Assembly: GCA_004555705.1 (NCBI GenBank)
Contig: SFHI01000096.1
Coordinates: forward strand, 1 to 5,236
DNA from: Clostridiales bacterium
Lineage (GTDB): Bacteria; Bacillota; Clostridia; Oscillospirales; Oscillospiraceae
Length of the DNA: 5,236 bases
Reading direction: 5' to 3'
Position 1 is the first letter of the stretch. Every line of letters begins with the position of its first letter. Shown one piece after another: positions 1 to 5,236 of the stretch. Under the pieces are notes generated by a model. It did no database searches. It was not told the origin of the DNA and saw only the letters and a program-made list of their open reading frames with translations. The position numbers and the translations under genes were made by a program.

Positions 1-20
1 TCTAAACTAACGCGTTGTTT

Positions 21-272
21 TTATATTAACATCAGCTTTGTGCCGTTATGGATGTCCAGCTCAAAGACTGACATGTTAATATTGATGATTGCGCCGTTCC
101 CCCGGTAGCAGAGGATGGTGTTCTCGTCCGAGACGAACTTTCCGCCGCTGAGGTCCGTGACCGCTTTGCGGATCAGCTTCAGCACGTCGTACATCATGGC
201 GTCCGCCGGAAGGAACATATCGTAGGCTGTTTTCAGGGCGGGGACAAAGACCTCCACCAGGACCTTCTCCAT
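21..272 (-). CDS. yukD: EsaB/YukD family ubiquitin-like type VII secretion accessory protein
   Basis: This 83-residue cytosolic protein matches the YukD/EsaB family in length (about 80 aa), pattern and context. The pattern is a beta-grasp one: strand at about 3-12 (VLVEVFV), strand at about 15-22, amphipathic helix at about 26-42 (MMYDVLKLIRKAV), strands at about 52-66, and a C-terminal SVFELDIHNGTKLMLI block. That block resembles the end of B. subtilis YukD (a D-x-NGDRLEIL type ending). There is no signal peptide, membrane segment or C-terminal di-glycine, in line with YukD being ubiquitin-like in fold but not a known conjugating modifier. In model systems EsaB/YukD is needed for T7 secretion; its exact molecular role is unsettled. 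The ATG lies 3 nt past the essC stop, with GGGAGGAGG 8 nt upstream inside the essC end, so translation is probably coupled. The last 20 or so codons are more AT-rich than the rest and form an inverted repeat. Confidence 0.9.
   Translation of the reverse strand: MEKVLVEVFVPALKTAYDMFLPADAMMYDVLKLIRKAVTDLSGGKFVSDENTILCYRGNGAIININMSVFELDIHNGTKLMLI
23..82 (-). repeat. Imperfect 18-bp inverted repeat at the yukD 3' end
   Basis: ATATTAACAT (23-32) is perfectly complementary to 73-82. The pairing then continues with CAG (33-35) to CTG (68-70) and CTTTG (36-40) to CAAAG (62-66), interrupted only by bulges at 67 and 71-72. In the mRNA this puts the last codons and the first base of the yukD TAA stop in a long hairpin with a 21-nt loop. 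No U-tract follows in the leftward direction, so it is not a standard terminator. It may affect mRNA stability, processing or coupling to the next gene. Confidence 0.8.
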
Positions 273-275
273 GAC

Positions 276-3200
276 TCATTCCTCCTCCCTTGACGTCAGC
301 AGCTTCGCCAGGGTCATGCGGCCCTTGGTGAACGAGAAGCCGTACTCGCCGCCGATCTCCGCGTAGAGCTCGCCGGAAAGGCTGTTGATCTTCAGAATGT
401 TCTGGTCCGTCACGCCGTCGCCGATCCACAGTCCGTCGCCGCTGACGTGGCGCTTGAACCAGGCCTCGTACTGGTGGGCAGCCAGCTGGGCCGGGGTCTC
501 CACCAGGACAAAATGCAGCTTGTAGAAGGGCTCCGCCTTCTCGATCAGCAGCCGCAGCTTCTCCTGGCCGTCGGCGCTGAGCTGCTCATACAGCCGCCGG
601 AAGCCCAGCAGCAGATAGGTCCGCTCGCCGAAGGGCTCTAAGGAGGTGGGGTCCAGCCCGGAATCCTTGAAGGTGTTGTTCCGGGTCACCATTTCCGAGA
701 ACAGCTCCTGGACGAACAGCTCGTAATCGCCTTCCACCATCCGGCAGCCGGCCACGCCCCGCAGCCTGCGGCCGCTGTCCACCACCACGGTGTCCCCCGC
801 GGCGGCCAGCACCTTGGCCAGCTCCCCGGCGAAGGGGACGGCGGTATCCAGCTCCTGGGCCAGCACGGGGTACACCACCCTGCCGCGCAGGTTCACGCAG
901 ACCATGTCCAGGGACTTTTTGGCCACGCCCAGAGGTACGCCGGACAGATCGCCCAGGTACTCCCGCACGCAGGCCAGGTTGACGATTTTCGGCAGCACGG
1001 GAATGGGCTTTGCGTGGGAGCCCGCCGTCCGGGCCAGATTTCCGCAGAAGCCCCGCAGGTATTCCTGGACGTCCATGATCTCCGTGGGGCTGGCGGACTG
1101 GAATTCGAACACCTTCTCCAGCTTCACCAGGCCGCGGCCCTTGAGCTTGGAGGGGACCAGTCCGTCGGTTTTGCCCATGACCACCAGGTAATCCGTGGGG
1201 TCGTTCATCTGCAGGCACAGGATGGTTTTGAAATTCTGCTGAATCCGGTAGCGCACCGCGTTGGGGCCGGTGGCGGTCACCACGAAGTAGATGCCGTACT
1301 TGGGGCCGTCCCGGCTCACCGCCGCGAAGGCGTCCAGATACTGTTCAAAGAGCTCCGTGAAGCCCGCGAAATTGTTGACCAGCACCAGAATGCTGGGAAG
1401 GGTTTTCCCGCTGTTGCTGCAGTAGCCGGTATAATCGCCGCCGTAATTGGAGAACAGCGCCTTTCTCTTCTCGATCTCCTTGGCCAGCAGCTTCAGCAGG
1501 TTCAGCACCTTCTCCTCGTCCGCGGCCAGGGCCACGCCGCCCACCTGGGGGGCCTCCTCCAGCATCCGCAGGGTCTCGGAGCCGAAGTCCATAATATAGA
1601 TGTTGACCTCCTCCGCCGAATGGTGCTTGATGACGGAGTAGCACAGGGTGGTCAGGAACTCGGCCTTGCCGGCCCCCGCGGAGCCGAAGATCAGGCAGTT
1701 TCCGCCGGTGGAGAAGGGCATGGTGAGCACGTCCTGCTTCTGGTTGAAGGGGTCGTCGTATTCGCCCACCACCGGGTCCAGCACAAACCGCTCGGGGACA
1801 TAGCCGTACTTCTCCTCCAGCTTGTCCACACTGAGAAATTCCGGAATGGGCGGCAGCCACAGGGGCCGCACATGGACGTTTTCCTCCTCCGCCAGATCGG
1901 ACAGGTACTTCACAATGGCCACGATCTGCTTCATCCGGCTCTGGGTCTTGACCCGCTTTTTCATGGGCTTGACGTTCATGATGACCCGGCCGATGTTGTC
2001 CACCACCTGGACGCTGGAATCCACGTTCTTCTCAATGGTTTCCGTGGGGACGTATTCCGCGCCGCACCAGGCGGACTGGCCCAGGGCAAACAGCTCGTTG
2101 AAGCCCACCTGCAGGTAGAACCGGCCGGTCTGCACCAGCTCCGCCGCGTCGGGGCGCTTGATCATCTCCTGGCTGTCCGCCTTCTCCTGAACCTTCAGGC
2201 ACACCCGGAACTTGCTGTTGCTCCAGATCTGGTCATCCACCACGCCGCTGGGCTTCTGGGTGGCCAGGATCAGGTGGACGCCCAGGCTTCGGCCGATACG
2301 GGCGGCGCTGATCAGCTGCTCCATGAATTCCGGCTGCTGGGCCTTCAGCTCGGCAAACTCGTCGGAAATGATGAACAGATGGGGGACCGGCTCGGAAACC
2401 ACCTTGTCCCGGTACAGCTGCTGGTATTTGTAGATGTCCATGGTGCCCTCGTTGGACACTCTTCTGGCCTCGTTGAAGATGGCCTGCCTGCGGCGCAGCT
2501 CGCTCTGAATGGAGATCAGGGAGCGGTTGATGGCCGCGCCGTCCAGGTTGGTGATGGTGCCCGCCAGGTGGGGCAGCTTGATGCCCCGGTCCGTGTCCTC
2601 GAAGGCGCCGGCCAGGCCGCCGCCCTTGTAGTCGATGAGGATAAAGGCCACCTCGTCCGGGTGGTAGTTCACGGCCATGGACAGAATGTAGGTGATGATG
2701 AATTCGGATTTGCCGGAGCCGGTCATGCCCGCCACCAGGCCGTGGGGGCCGTGGAACTTCTCGTGGAGGTCCAGGAGGAAGGCGCCGCCGTAGGAATCCA
2801 CGCCCACCGGGGTCTGGAGGGTGATGGTGGGGTTGTTCTCCTTCCACCGGGACAGGGCGTTCAGGTGCTCGATTTTGCTCACATGGAACATCTCCAGGAA
2901 GGTGAGCATGGTGGGCAGGGTGAAGCGCTTGCTGTTCAGGTCCAGCTCAATGTTGGCGATGTCCTCGGAGATGGCCCCGAAAATCTTCCGGTCCACCTGA
3001 TCCGCGGCAAAAACAGCGGTGTTGCCGGAGGTGTCGTCCCGGTCGAAGAGCTTGGACCGGTCGCCCTCCAGGCTGATGACCATTTTCGTCTCCTTGGGCA
3101 GGTCCTTCATGCTGTCGGCGATGTTGATGACGCTGAAGCCCCGGTTGTTCTTGAAGCGGAGCATCTGCTGGATGGCCTCGCAGCTGTCCGTCAGCTCCTT

Positions 3201-4844
3201 GCTGGTGGAGATCACCACATAGTAGGGCCGGAACATGGTATAGTCCTCGTTGGGACGGTCCTCCCGGCTCAGGATGTTCTTCTCGATGTAAACGGACAGC
3301 TCCTTGATCTCCTCCTGGTCCGTGGCCAGGAAGCGGATGGACTTGTCGTCGCTCCAGAAATGGGGGATGAATTTGACGAACTCCCACTCCTCCAGGTCCG
3401 TCCGGTCCGTGATCAGCATGATTTTCAGCTCGTCATAGCTGTGCAGGGCAATCATCTGGAGGATCAGGGACTTGGCGGTGTTGGCGGTTTCCAGGTAGCT
3501 GCCGCAGATGCCCACGGAGATATTGTCCACCAGGGAAATGCTGATGGGCACGTTGGTCAGCTCCTTGGATTCGGCCCCCAGGGACATCATGGCGTCCTGC
3601 AGATTGTCCTCCTCCAGGGAGAATTTCTTCTCCGCGTATTTCAGGTCCAGGTCGATGGGCTTGTTCCCCCGGCCCAGCCTCAGCTGCAGGAAGTCGTTCT
3701 GGCCGATGGTCCGCTCCCACAGGTTTGTTTTCTTGTCCGCGATGCGCTCCGCGCATTCCGCGGGGCTGATGAGGTTTTCCTCCAGAATCTGGCTCTGCTC
3801 CTTGCAGGTCCGTTTGATCCGGTCCCGGATGCTGTCCAGGTAGGCCAGGTATTTTTCCTGCCGCTTCTTCTCGGCGGCGATCCGGACCTTCTTCTCATGG
3901 TTTTTGGTGAGGACGGGCCAGAGCCCGGTGCCCAGCAGCATACTGGCCGCCATGACCATGGTGGGCATGGCCTGGCTGATGTTCCCCCCGCTCTGCAGCA
4001 CGTTGTTCAGGGTGAAAAAGGCCGTGCTGACCGACGCCATGCCCATGGTGAGGGAGGGGCCCAGCATCATGGCCAGGGGGACGGAATCCGGCTTCTGAAA
4101 GGCGGGGGGCGGGTCGATGACGATTTCCGTGTGCTCGATTTCCCGGTGGAATCTGGGGGCCCGGAAGAAATACTGCTTTTCCTCCGGCTGGGCCACGTCC
4201 TCCCGCTGGGCGACCCGCTGGGGGATGTAGGCAAAGAAATCGGAGGAGTTGATCCGCAGGGTTCCGTCCGGATCATTCACCGCCAGGAAGTTGGAGCCCA
4301 CCACGAGCTTCAGCCCCATGATGTACACCATATCCCCGGCGTTCAGGCCCCGGGACTGGATGCGGTAGCCGTTGACATAGGTGCCGTTGGTGCTCTCCAG
4401 GTCCAGCACCGACCAGCGGGAGCCGTCGAAGGTCAGCTTGGCGTGGGCGGAGGAGACATAGGGGTTGTCAAAGCAGAAGTCGTTATCCCGAGCTCTGCCG
4501 ATGGTGAACACCCCGGGATTTTTCACCACGATTTTCCGGAAGGTCTGGACGGAGATGTCGTCGCTCTCCACATACACGATGGCATACTCGCCGGAGGCCC
4601 GGATTTCCATATTCAGGAAGCACTGGGGATACAGGGCGATGCTCCTGACGCTCTGGCCCCCGCCGTCCAGCAGGGTGACGTGCCGGTTGCTTTTCGCCAC
4701 CCAGGCGCCGTCCGCAGCCTCGATACTGACCAGCTCCCGCTGCTGCCCCCTGGCATCCGTATCCGTGATCCAGTACCGGCCCTTGACCTTGTCCGGCAGG
4801 GTGATGCTGAACATCTGCCGGGGCTTTATCAGGTTGATAATCAC
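276..4844 (-). CDS. essC: Type VII secretion system ATPase EssC/YukB (FtsK/SpoIIIE family)
   Basis: This is the membrane-bound motor of a Bacillota T7SSb, which powers export of WXG100/LXG-type substrates. Numbering is from the GTG start (1522 aa; S. aureus EssC is about 1480). Residues 1-95 look like a degenerate N-terminal FHA-like domain. A second FHA domain at about 107-184 keeps the GR, SxxH and STNGTYVNG signatures. Two hydrophobic segments follow (about 256-278 and 292-312), then a charged, coiled-coil-like stretch. ATPase D1 has Walker A GMTGSGKS (706-713), IDYKGGG (737-743), Walker B FIISDE (824-829) and ATQKPS (861-866). D2 has a degenerate Walker A, GSAGAGKA (1054-1061), and NN (1157-1158) where the Walker B acids should be. 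D3 (about 1275-1522) has no recognisable Walker motifs. The GTG at 4844 is preferred: AAAGGTGG lies 8 nt upstream, and the resulting MIINLIKPRQ start resembles known EssC N-termini. The frame stays open to a GTG at 4928, but that would translate a large palindrome. M39 of that longer frame (4814) is another possibility. Identity is near certain; the start is likely. Confidence 0.96.
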   Translation of the reverse strand: MIINLIKPRQMFSITLPDKVKGRYWITDTDARGQQRELVSIEAADGAWVAKSNRHVTLLDGGGQSVRSIALYPQCFLNMEIRASGEYAIVYVESDDISVQTFRKIVVKNPGVFTIGRARDNDFCFDNPYVSSAHAKLTFDGSRWSVLDLESTNGTYVNGYRIQSRGLNAGDMVYIMGLKLVVGSNFLAVNDPDGTLRINSSDFFAYIPQRVAQREDVAQPEEKQYFFRAPRFHREIEHTEIVIDPPPAFQKPDSVPLAMMLGPSLTMGMASVSTAFFTLNNVLQSGGNISQAMPTMVMAASMLLGTGLWPVLTKNHEKKVRIAAEKKRQEKYLAYLDSIRDRIKRTCKEQSQILEENLISPAECAERIADKKTNLWERTIGQNDFLQLRLGRGNKPIDLDLKYAEKKFSLEEDNLQDAMMSLGAESKELTNVPISISLVDNISVGICGSYLETANTAKSLILQMIALHSYDELKIMLITDRTDLEEWEFVKFIPHFWSDDKSIRFLATDQEEIKELSVYIEKNILSREDRPNEDYTMFRPYYVVISTSKELTDSCEAIQQMLRFKNNRGFSVINIADSMKDLPKETKMVISLEGDRSKLFDRDDTSGNTAVFAADQVDRKIFGAISEDIANIELDLNSKRFTLPTMLTFLEMFHVSKIEHLNALSRWKENNPTITLQTPVGVDSYGGAFLLDLHEKFHGPHGLVAGMTGSGKSEFIITYILSMAVNYHPDEVAFILIDYKGGGLAGAFEDTDRGIKLPHLAGTITNLDGAAINRSLISIQSELRRRQAIFNEARRVSNEGTMDIYKYQQLYRDKVVSEPVPHLFIISDEFAELKAQQPEFMEQLISAARIGRSLGVHLILATQKPSGVVDDQIWSNSKFRVCLKVQEKADSQEMIKRPDAAELVQTGRFYLQVGFNELFALGQSAWCGAEYVPTETIEKNVDSSVQVVDNIGRVIMNVKPMKKRVKTQSRMKQIVAIVKYLSDLAEEENVHVRPLWLPPIPEFLSVDKLEEKYGYVPERFVLDPVVGEYDDPFNQKQDVLTMPFSTGGNCLIFGSAGAGKAEFLTTLCYSVIKHHSAEEVNIYIMDFGSETLRMLEEAPQVGGVALAADEEKVLNLLKLLAKEIEKRKALFSNYGGDYTGYCSNSGKTLPSILVLVNNFAGFTELFEQYLDAFAAVSRDGPKYGIYFVVTATGPNAVRYRIQQNFKTILCLQMNDPTDYLVVMGKTDGLVPSKLKGRGLVKLEKVFEFQSASPTEIMDVQEYLRGFCGNLARTAGSHAKPIPVLPKIVNLACVREYLGDLSGVPLGVAKKSLDMVCVNLRGRVVYPVLAQELDTAVPFAGELAKVLAAAGDTVVVDSGRRLRGVAGCRMVEGDYELFVQELFSEMVTRNNTFKDSGLDPTSLEPFGERTYLLLGFRRLYEQLSADGQEKLRLLIEKAEPFYKLHFVLVETPAQLAAHQYEAWFKRHVSGDGLWIGDGVTDQNILKINSLSGELYAEIGGEYGFSFTKGRMTLAKLLTSREEE
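281..289 (-). promoter_or_regulatory. Ribosome binding site of yukD, inside the essC 3' end
   Basis: Read on the minus strand this is GGGAGGAGG, ending 8 nt before the ATG at 272. It also encodes the REE residues at the EssC C-terminus. It fixes the yukD start and suggests that ribosomes finishing essC re-initiate on yukD. An ATG overlapping the essC stop (279-277) is in another frame, too close to the SD, and gives a product unlike any YukD. Confidence 0.8.
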
Positions 4845-4852
4845 AATGCCTA

Positions 4853-4860
4853 CCACCTTT
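4853..4860 (-). promoter_or_regulatory. Ribosome binding site deciding the essC GTG start
   Basis: The minus strand reads AAAGGTGG, followed by 8 nt (TAGGCATT) and GTG at 4844-4842. This is the best Shine-Dalgarno near the essC 5' end. The ATG at 4883 has only a GGCGGG-like sequence buried in a hairpin, the ATG at 4814 has none, and the GTG at 4928 lies inside a palindrome. The AAAG half of this site belongs to a 9-nt arm complementary to 4947-4955, so it could be masked in the leader RNA. Confidence 0.7.
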
Positions 4861-4955
4861 GACCGTCCTGCCGAGTCCCCCATGCGGGTGACCCGCCGCA
4901 AGACAACATAATCGGGATTATGTTGCACGGCGGGTCATAAATTTTCCGGTCAAAG
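4857..4955 (-). promoter_or_regulatory. Candidate structured 5' leader controlling essC translation
   Basis: Positions 4857-4865 (CTTTGACCG) and 4947-4955 (CGGTCAAAG) are perfect 9-nt reverse complements that enclose the two-tier hairpin. In the leftward transcript the downstream arm carries the AAAG of the essC Shine-Dalgarno AAAGGTGG, so closing this stem would partly hide the ribosome binding site. The upstream arm can instead form a local CCGG-CTTTGA-CCGG hairpin (4946-4959). These mutually exclusive pairings resemble a riboswitch-like or protein-bound leader. I do not recognise a known riboswitch class, and the function is inference. Confidence 0.45.
4889..4937 (-). repeat. Two-tier inverted repeat (large hairpin) in the essC leader
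   Basis: The outer arms 4889-4898 (TGACCCGCCG) and 4928-4937 (CGGCGGGTCA) are perfectly complementary over 10 bp. Inside them, 4904-4913 (CAACATAATC) and 4916-4925 (GATTATGTTG) form a second perfect 10-bp inverted repeat with a 2-base centre, which as RNA would be 9 bp with a tetraloop. The internal loop is 5 nt on one side and 2 nt on the other. The hairpin ends 28 nt before the essC SD. No U-tract follows it leftward, so it is not an ordinary leftward terminator. The lower arm at 4892-4896 can instead pair with 4884-4888 (GCGGG/CCCGC, 3-nt loop), giving an alternative fold. Confidence 0.85.
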
Positions 4956-4980
4956 CCGGCGAACCCGAAAAAAGCGTACA

Positions 4981-5031
4981 GAAAAACAAGCCCTTCTCAA
5001 TACTTTTTGAAAAAAGCGTGAAAAGGGTTTT
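4981..5031 (-). terminator. Terminator-like hairpin within the essC leader (possible attenuator)
   Basis: The arms 4991-4998 (CCCTTCTC) and 5020-5027 (GAAAAGGG) pair over 8 bp with one G-U wobble. An inner CTTTTT/AAAAAG stem (5003-5008 with 5011-5016) sits inside a small internal loop. Read leftward, the stem is preceded by AAAA and followed by CTTGTTTTTC, a fair U-tract. Read rightward, it is followed by TTTT, so it could work in both directions. It lies between the best leftward promoter and essC, so it could attenuate essC. Alternatively it ends a short upstream transcript and essC has a promoter I did not recognise. Confidence 0.45.
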
Positions 5032-5102
5032 GCCGTTATGCCATTTATTGGAAAAATCTTTTTTCAAACCACACAATTCGGAAGATTGCTATTGCACTCT
5101 AA

Positions 5103-5131
5103 AGTATAATGTGATACTCTATGGGAGTGAA
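5103..5131 (-). promoter_or_regulatory. Candidate leftward sigma-A promoter upstream of essC
   Basis: On the minus strand TTCACT (5131-5126, 4/6 to consensus) and TATACT (5108-5103, 5/6) are separated by exactly 17 bp. The expected start near 5096 gives a leader of about 250 nt before the essC GTG. The -10 overlaps an inverted repeat, AGTAT-N6-ATACT (5103-5118), which could be an operator. The plus strand carries a perfect TATAAT at 5105-5110 over the same bases, but without a well-spaced -35. Confidence 0.4.
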
Positions 5132-5152
5132 ATAATCTTTCGTGTTAGTTTA

Positions 5153-5175
5153 AAAACTTGGACTTAGTCCGTTTT
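5153..5175 (-). terminator. Weak terminator-like hairpin upstream of the promoter
   Basis: AAAAC (5153-5157) pairs with GTTTT (5171-5175), and GGAC (5160-5163) pairs with GTCC (5167-5170) around a TTA loop, with a 2-nt bulge. Read leftward the stem ends in a run of T. The GC-rich part is only 4 bp, so termination is uncertain. It could insulate the T7SS locus from whatever lies to the right. Confidence 0.25.
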
Positions 5176-5236
5176 ATTGGTCATATTCCACAGTATAATA
5201 GCACCATCAAAGAGAGATGGGGCAAAATACTATGGT

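Larger units (their letters stand above)
4938..5236. other. AT-rich intergenic region upstream of essC, no supported gene
   Basis: With the leader down to 4845 this gives about 390 bases without a recognisable gene, far more AT-rich than essC. Besides the elements listed separately it holds a perfect GAAAAA-TCT-TTTTTC hairpin (5051-5065), an AGTTT-AA-AAACT palindrome (5147-5158), and a GCaCCATC/GATGGgGC hairpin with one mismatch (5201-5223). It also has two copies of AGTATAAT (5103-5110 and 5192-5199), each containing a rightward TATAAT box without a convincing -35. A 23-codon rightward frame at 5038-5109 has no good ribosome site. A rightward gene could begin at the ATG at 5217 or 5232, but too few bases remain to judge. 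Confidence 0.6.

Noticed and set aside
4..20. Small palindrome AACGCGTT with imperfect AAAC/GTTT flanks after the yukD stop, considered as a terminator
   Set aside because: The stem is short and AT-flanked, with no visible U-tract inside the window. The operon probably continues leftward.
586..1218. Other long frames overlapping essC on the minus strand (also around 1345-1860, 2233-2847, 2947-3387)
   Set aside because: They lie in alternative frames of a GC-rich gene and give Arg/Gly/Pro-rich translations with no motif. The EssC frame explains all of this sequence.
1014..4862. A 1282-codon open frame on the plus strand, exactly antisense to essC
   Set aside because: It is in register with essC codons, so it stays open simply because essC lacks TTA, CTA and TCA codons. 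Its translation is low-complexity, rich in His, Gln, Val, Leu and Gly, with no domain.
5038..5109. A rightward 23-codon frame starting MPFIGKIFF
   Set aside because: Its only Shine-Dalgarno-like sequence is weak and poorly spaced. It lies across hairpin arms and ends in the promoter box, so it is probably chance.
5217..5236. A possible start of a rightward gene (ATG at 5217 or 5232)
   Set aside because: Fewer than 20 bases remain in the window, and the upstream TATAAT at 5194 lacks a well-spaced -35, so there is nothing to support a call.
5101..5236. Considered as an insertion-sequence or MITE end
   Set aside because: I see no paired terminal inverted repeats, target duplication or transposase sequence in the window.

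Overview
The window holds the start of a type VII secretion (T7SSb, Ess/Yuk) locus read leftward on the minus strand. Two complete genes are present. The first encodes a very large EssC/YukB-type FtsK/SpoIIIE-family motor ATPase. The second, immediately downstream, encodes a small EsaB/YukD-type ubiquitin-like protein. The FHA-TM-TM-(ATPase)3 architecture of EssC and the presence of YukD point to a Bacillota host. The coding sequence is GC-rich (sampled 60-base stretches run about 57-72% GC) and avoids TTA, CTA and TCA codons almost completely. That would suit a GC-rich gut clostridial lineage of the Oscillospiraceae type. The taxonomic call is an inference from composition and gene family only.

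Layout from right to left, in the direction of transcription. Positions 4845-5236 contain no recognisable protein gene. This stretch is AT-rich (about 31% GC over 5041-5160) and full of inverted repeats: a terminator-like hairpin (5153-5175), a plausible leftward sigma-A promoter (5103-5131), a second terminator-like hairpin inside the presumed leader (4981-5031), and a very stable-looking two-tier hairpin (4889-4937). The arms of a 9-bp complementarity (4857-4865 with 4947-4955) flank that last hairpin, and the downstream arm enters the essC Shine-Dalgarno. essC runs from a GTG at 4844 to 276. yukD (272-21) follows after 3 bases, with its ribosome binding site embedded in the last codons of essC. 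The 3' end of yukD, including its stop codon, forms an 18-bp imperfect hairpin.

EssC is the inner-membrane motor that recognises and drives export of WXG100/LXG-type substrates. YukD/EsaB is a small cytosolic accessory factor needed for secretion in model systems. The other core components (EsxA-like WXG100 protein, EssA, EssB, EsaA) are not in this window and would be expected further along the operon beyond base 1, or elsewhere.

The most unusual points are the structured essC leader, which looks like a possible translational or transcriptional switch; the hairpin spanning the end of yukD; an EssC second ATPase domain that has lost key residues; and an EssC FHA domain that keeps canonical phosphothreonine-binding positions. 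I found no RNA gene, CRISPR array, transposase or other clearly novel system.
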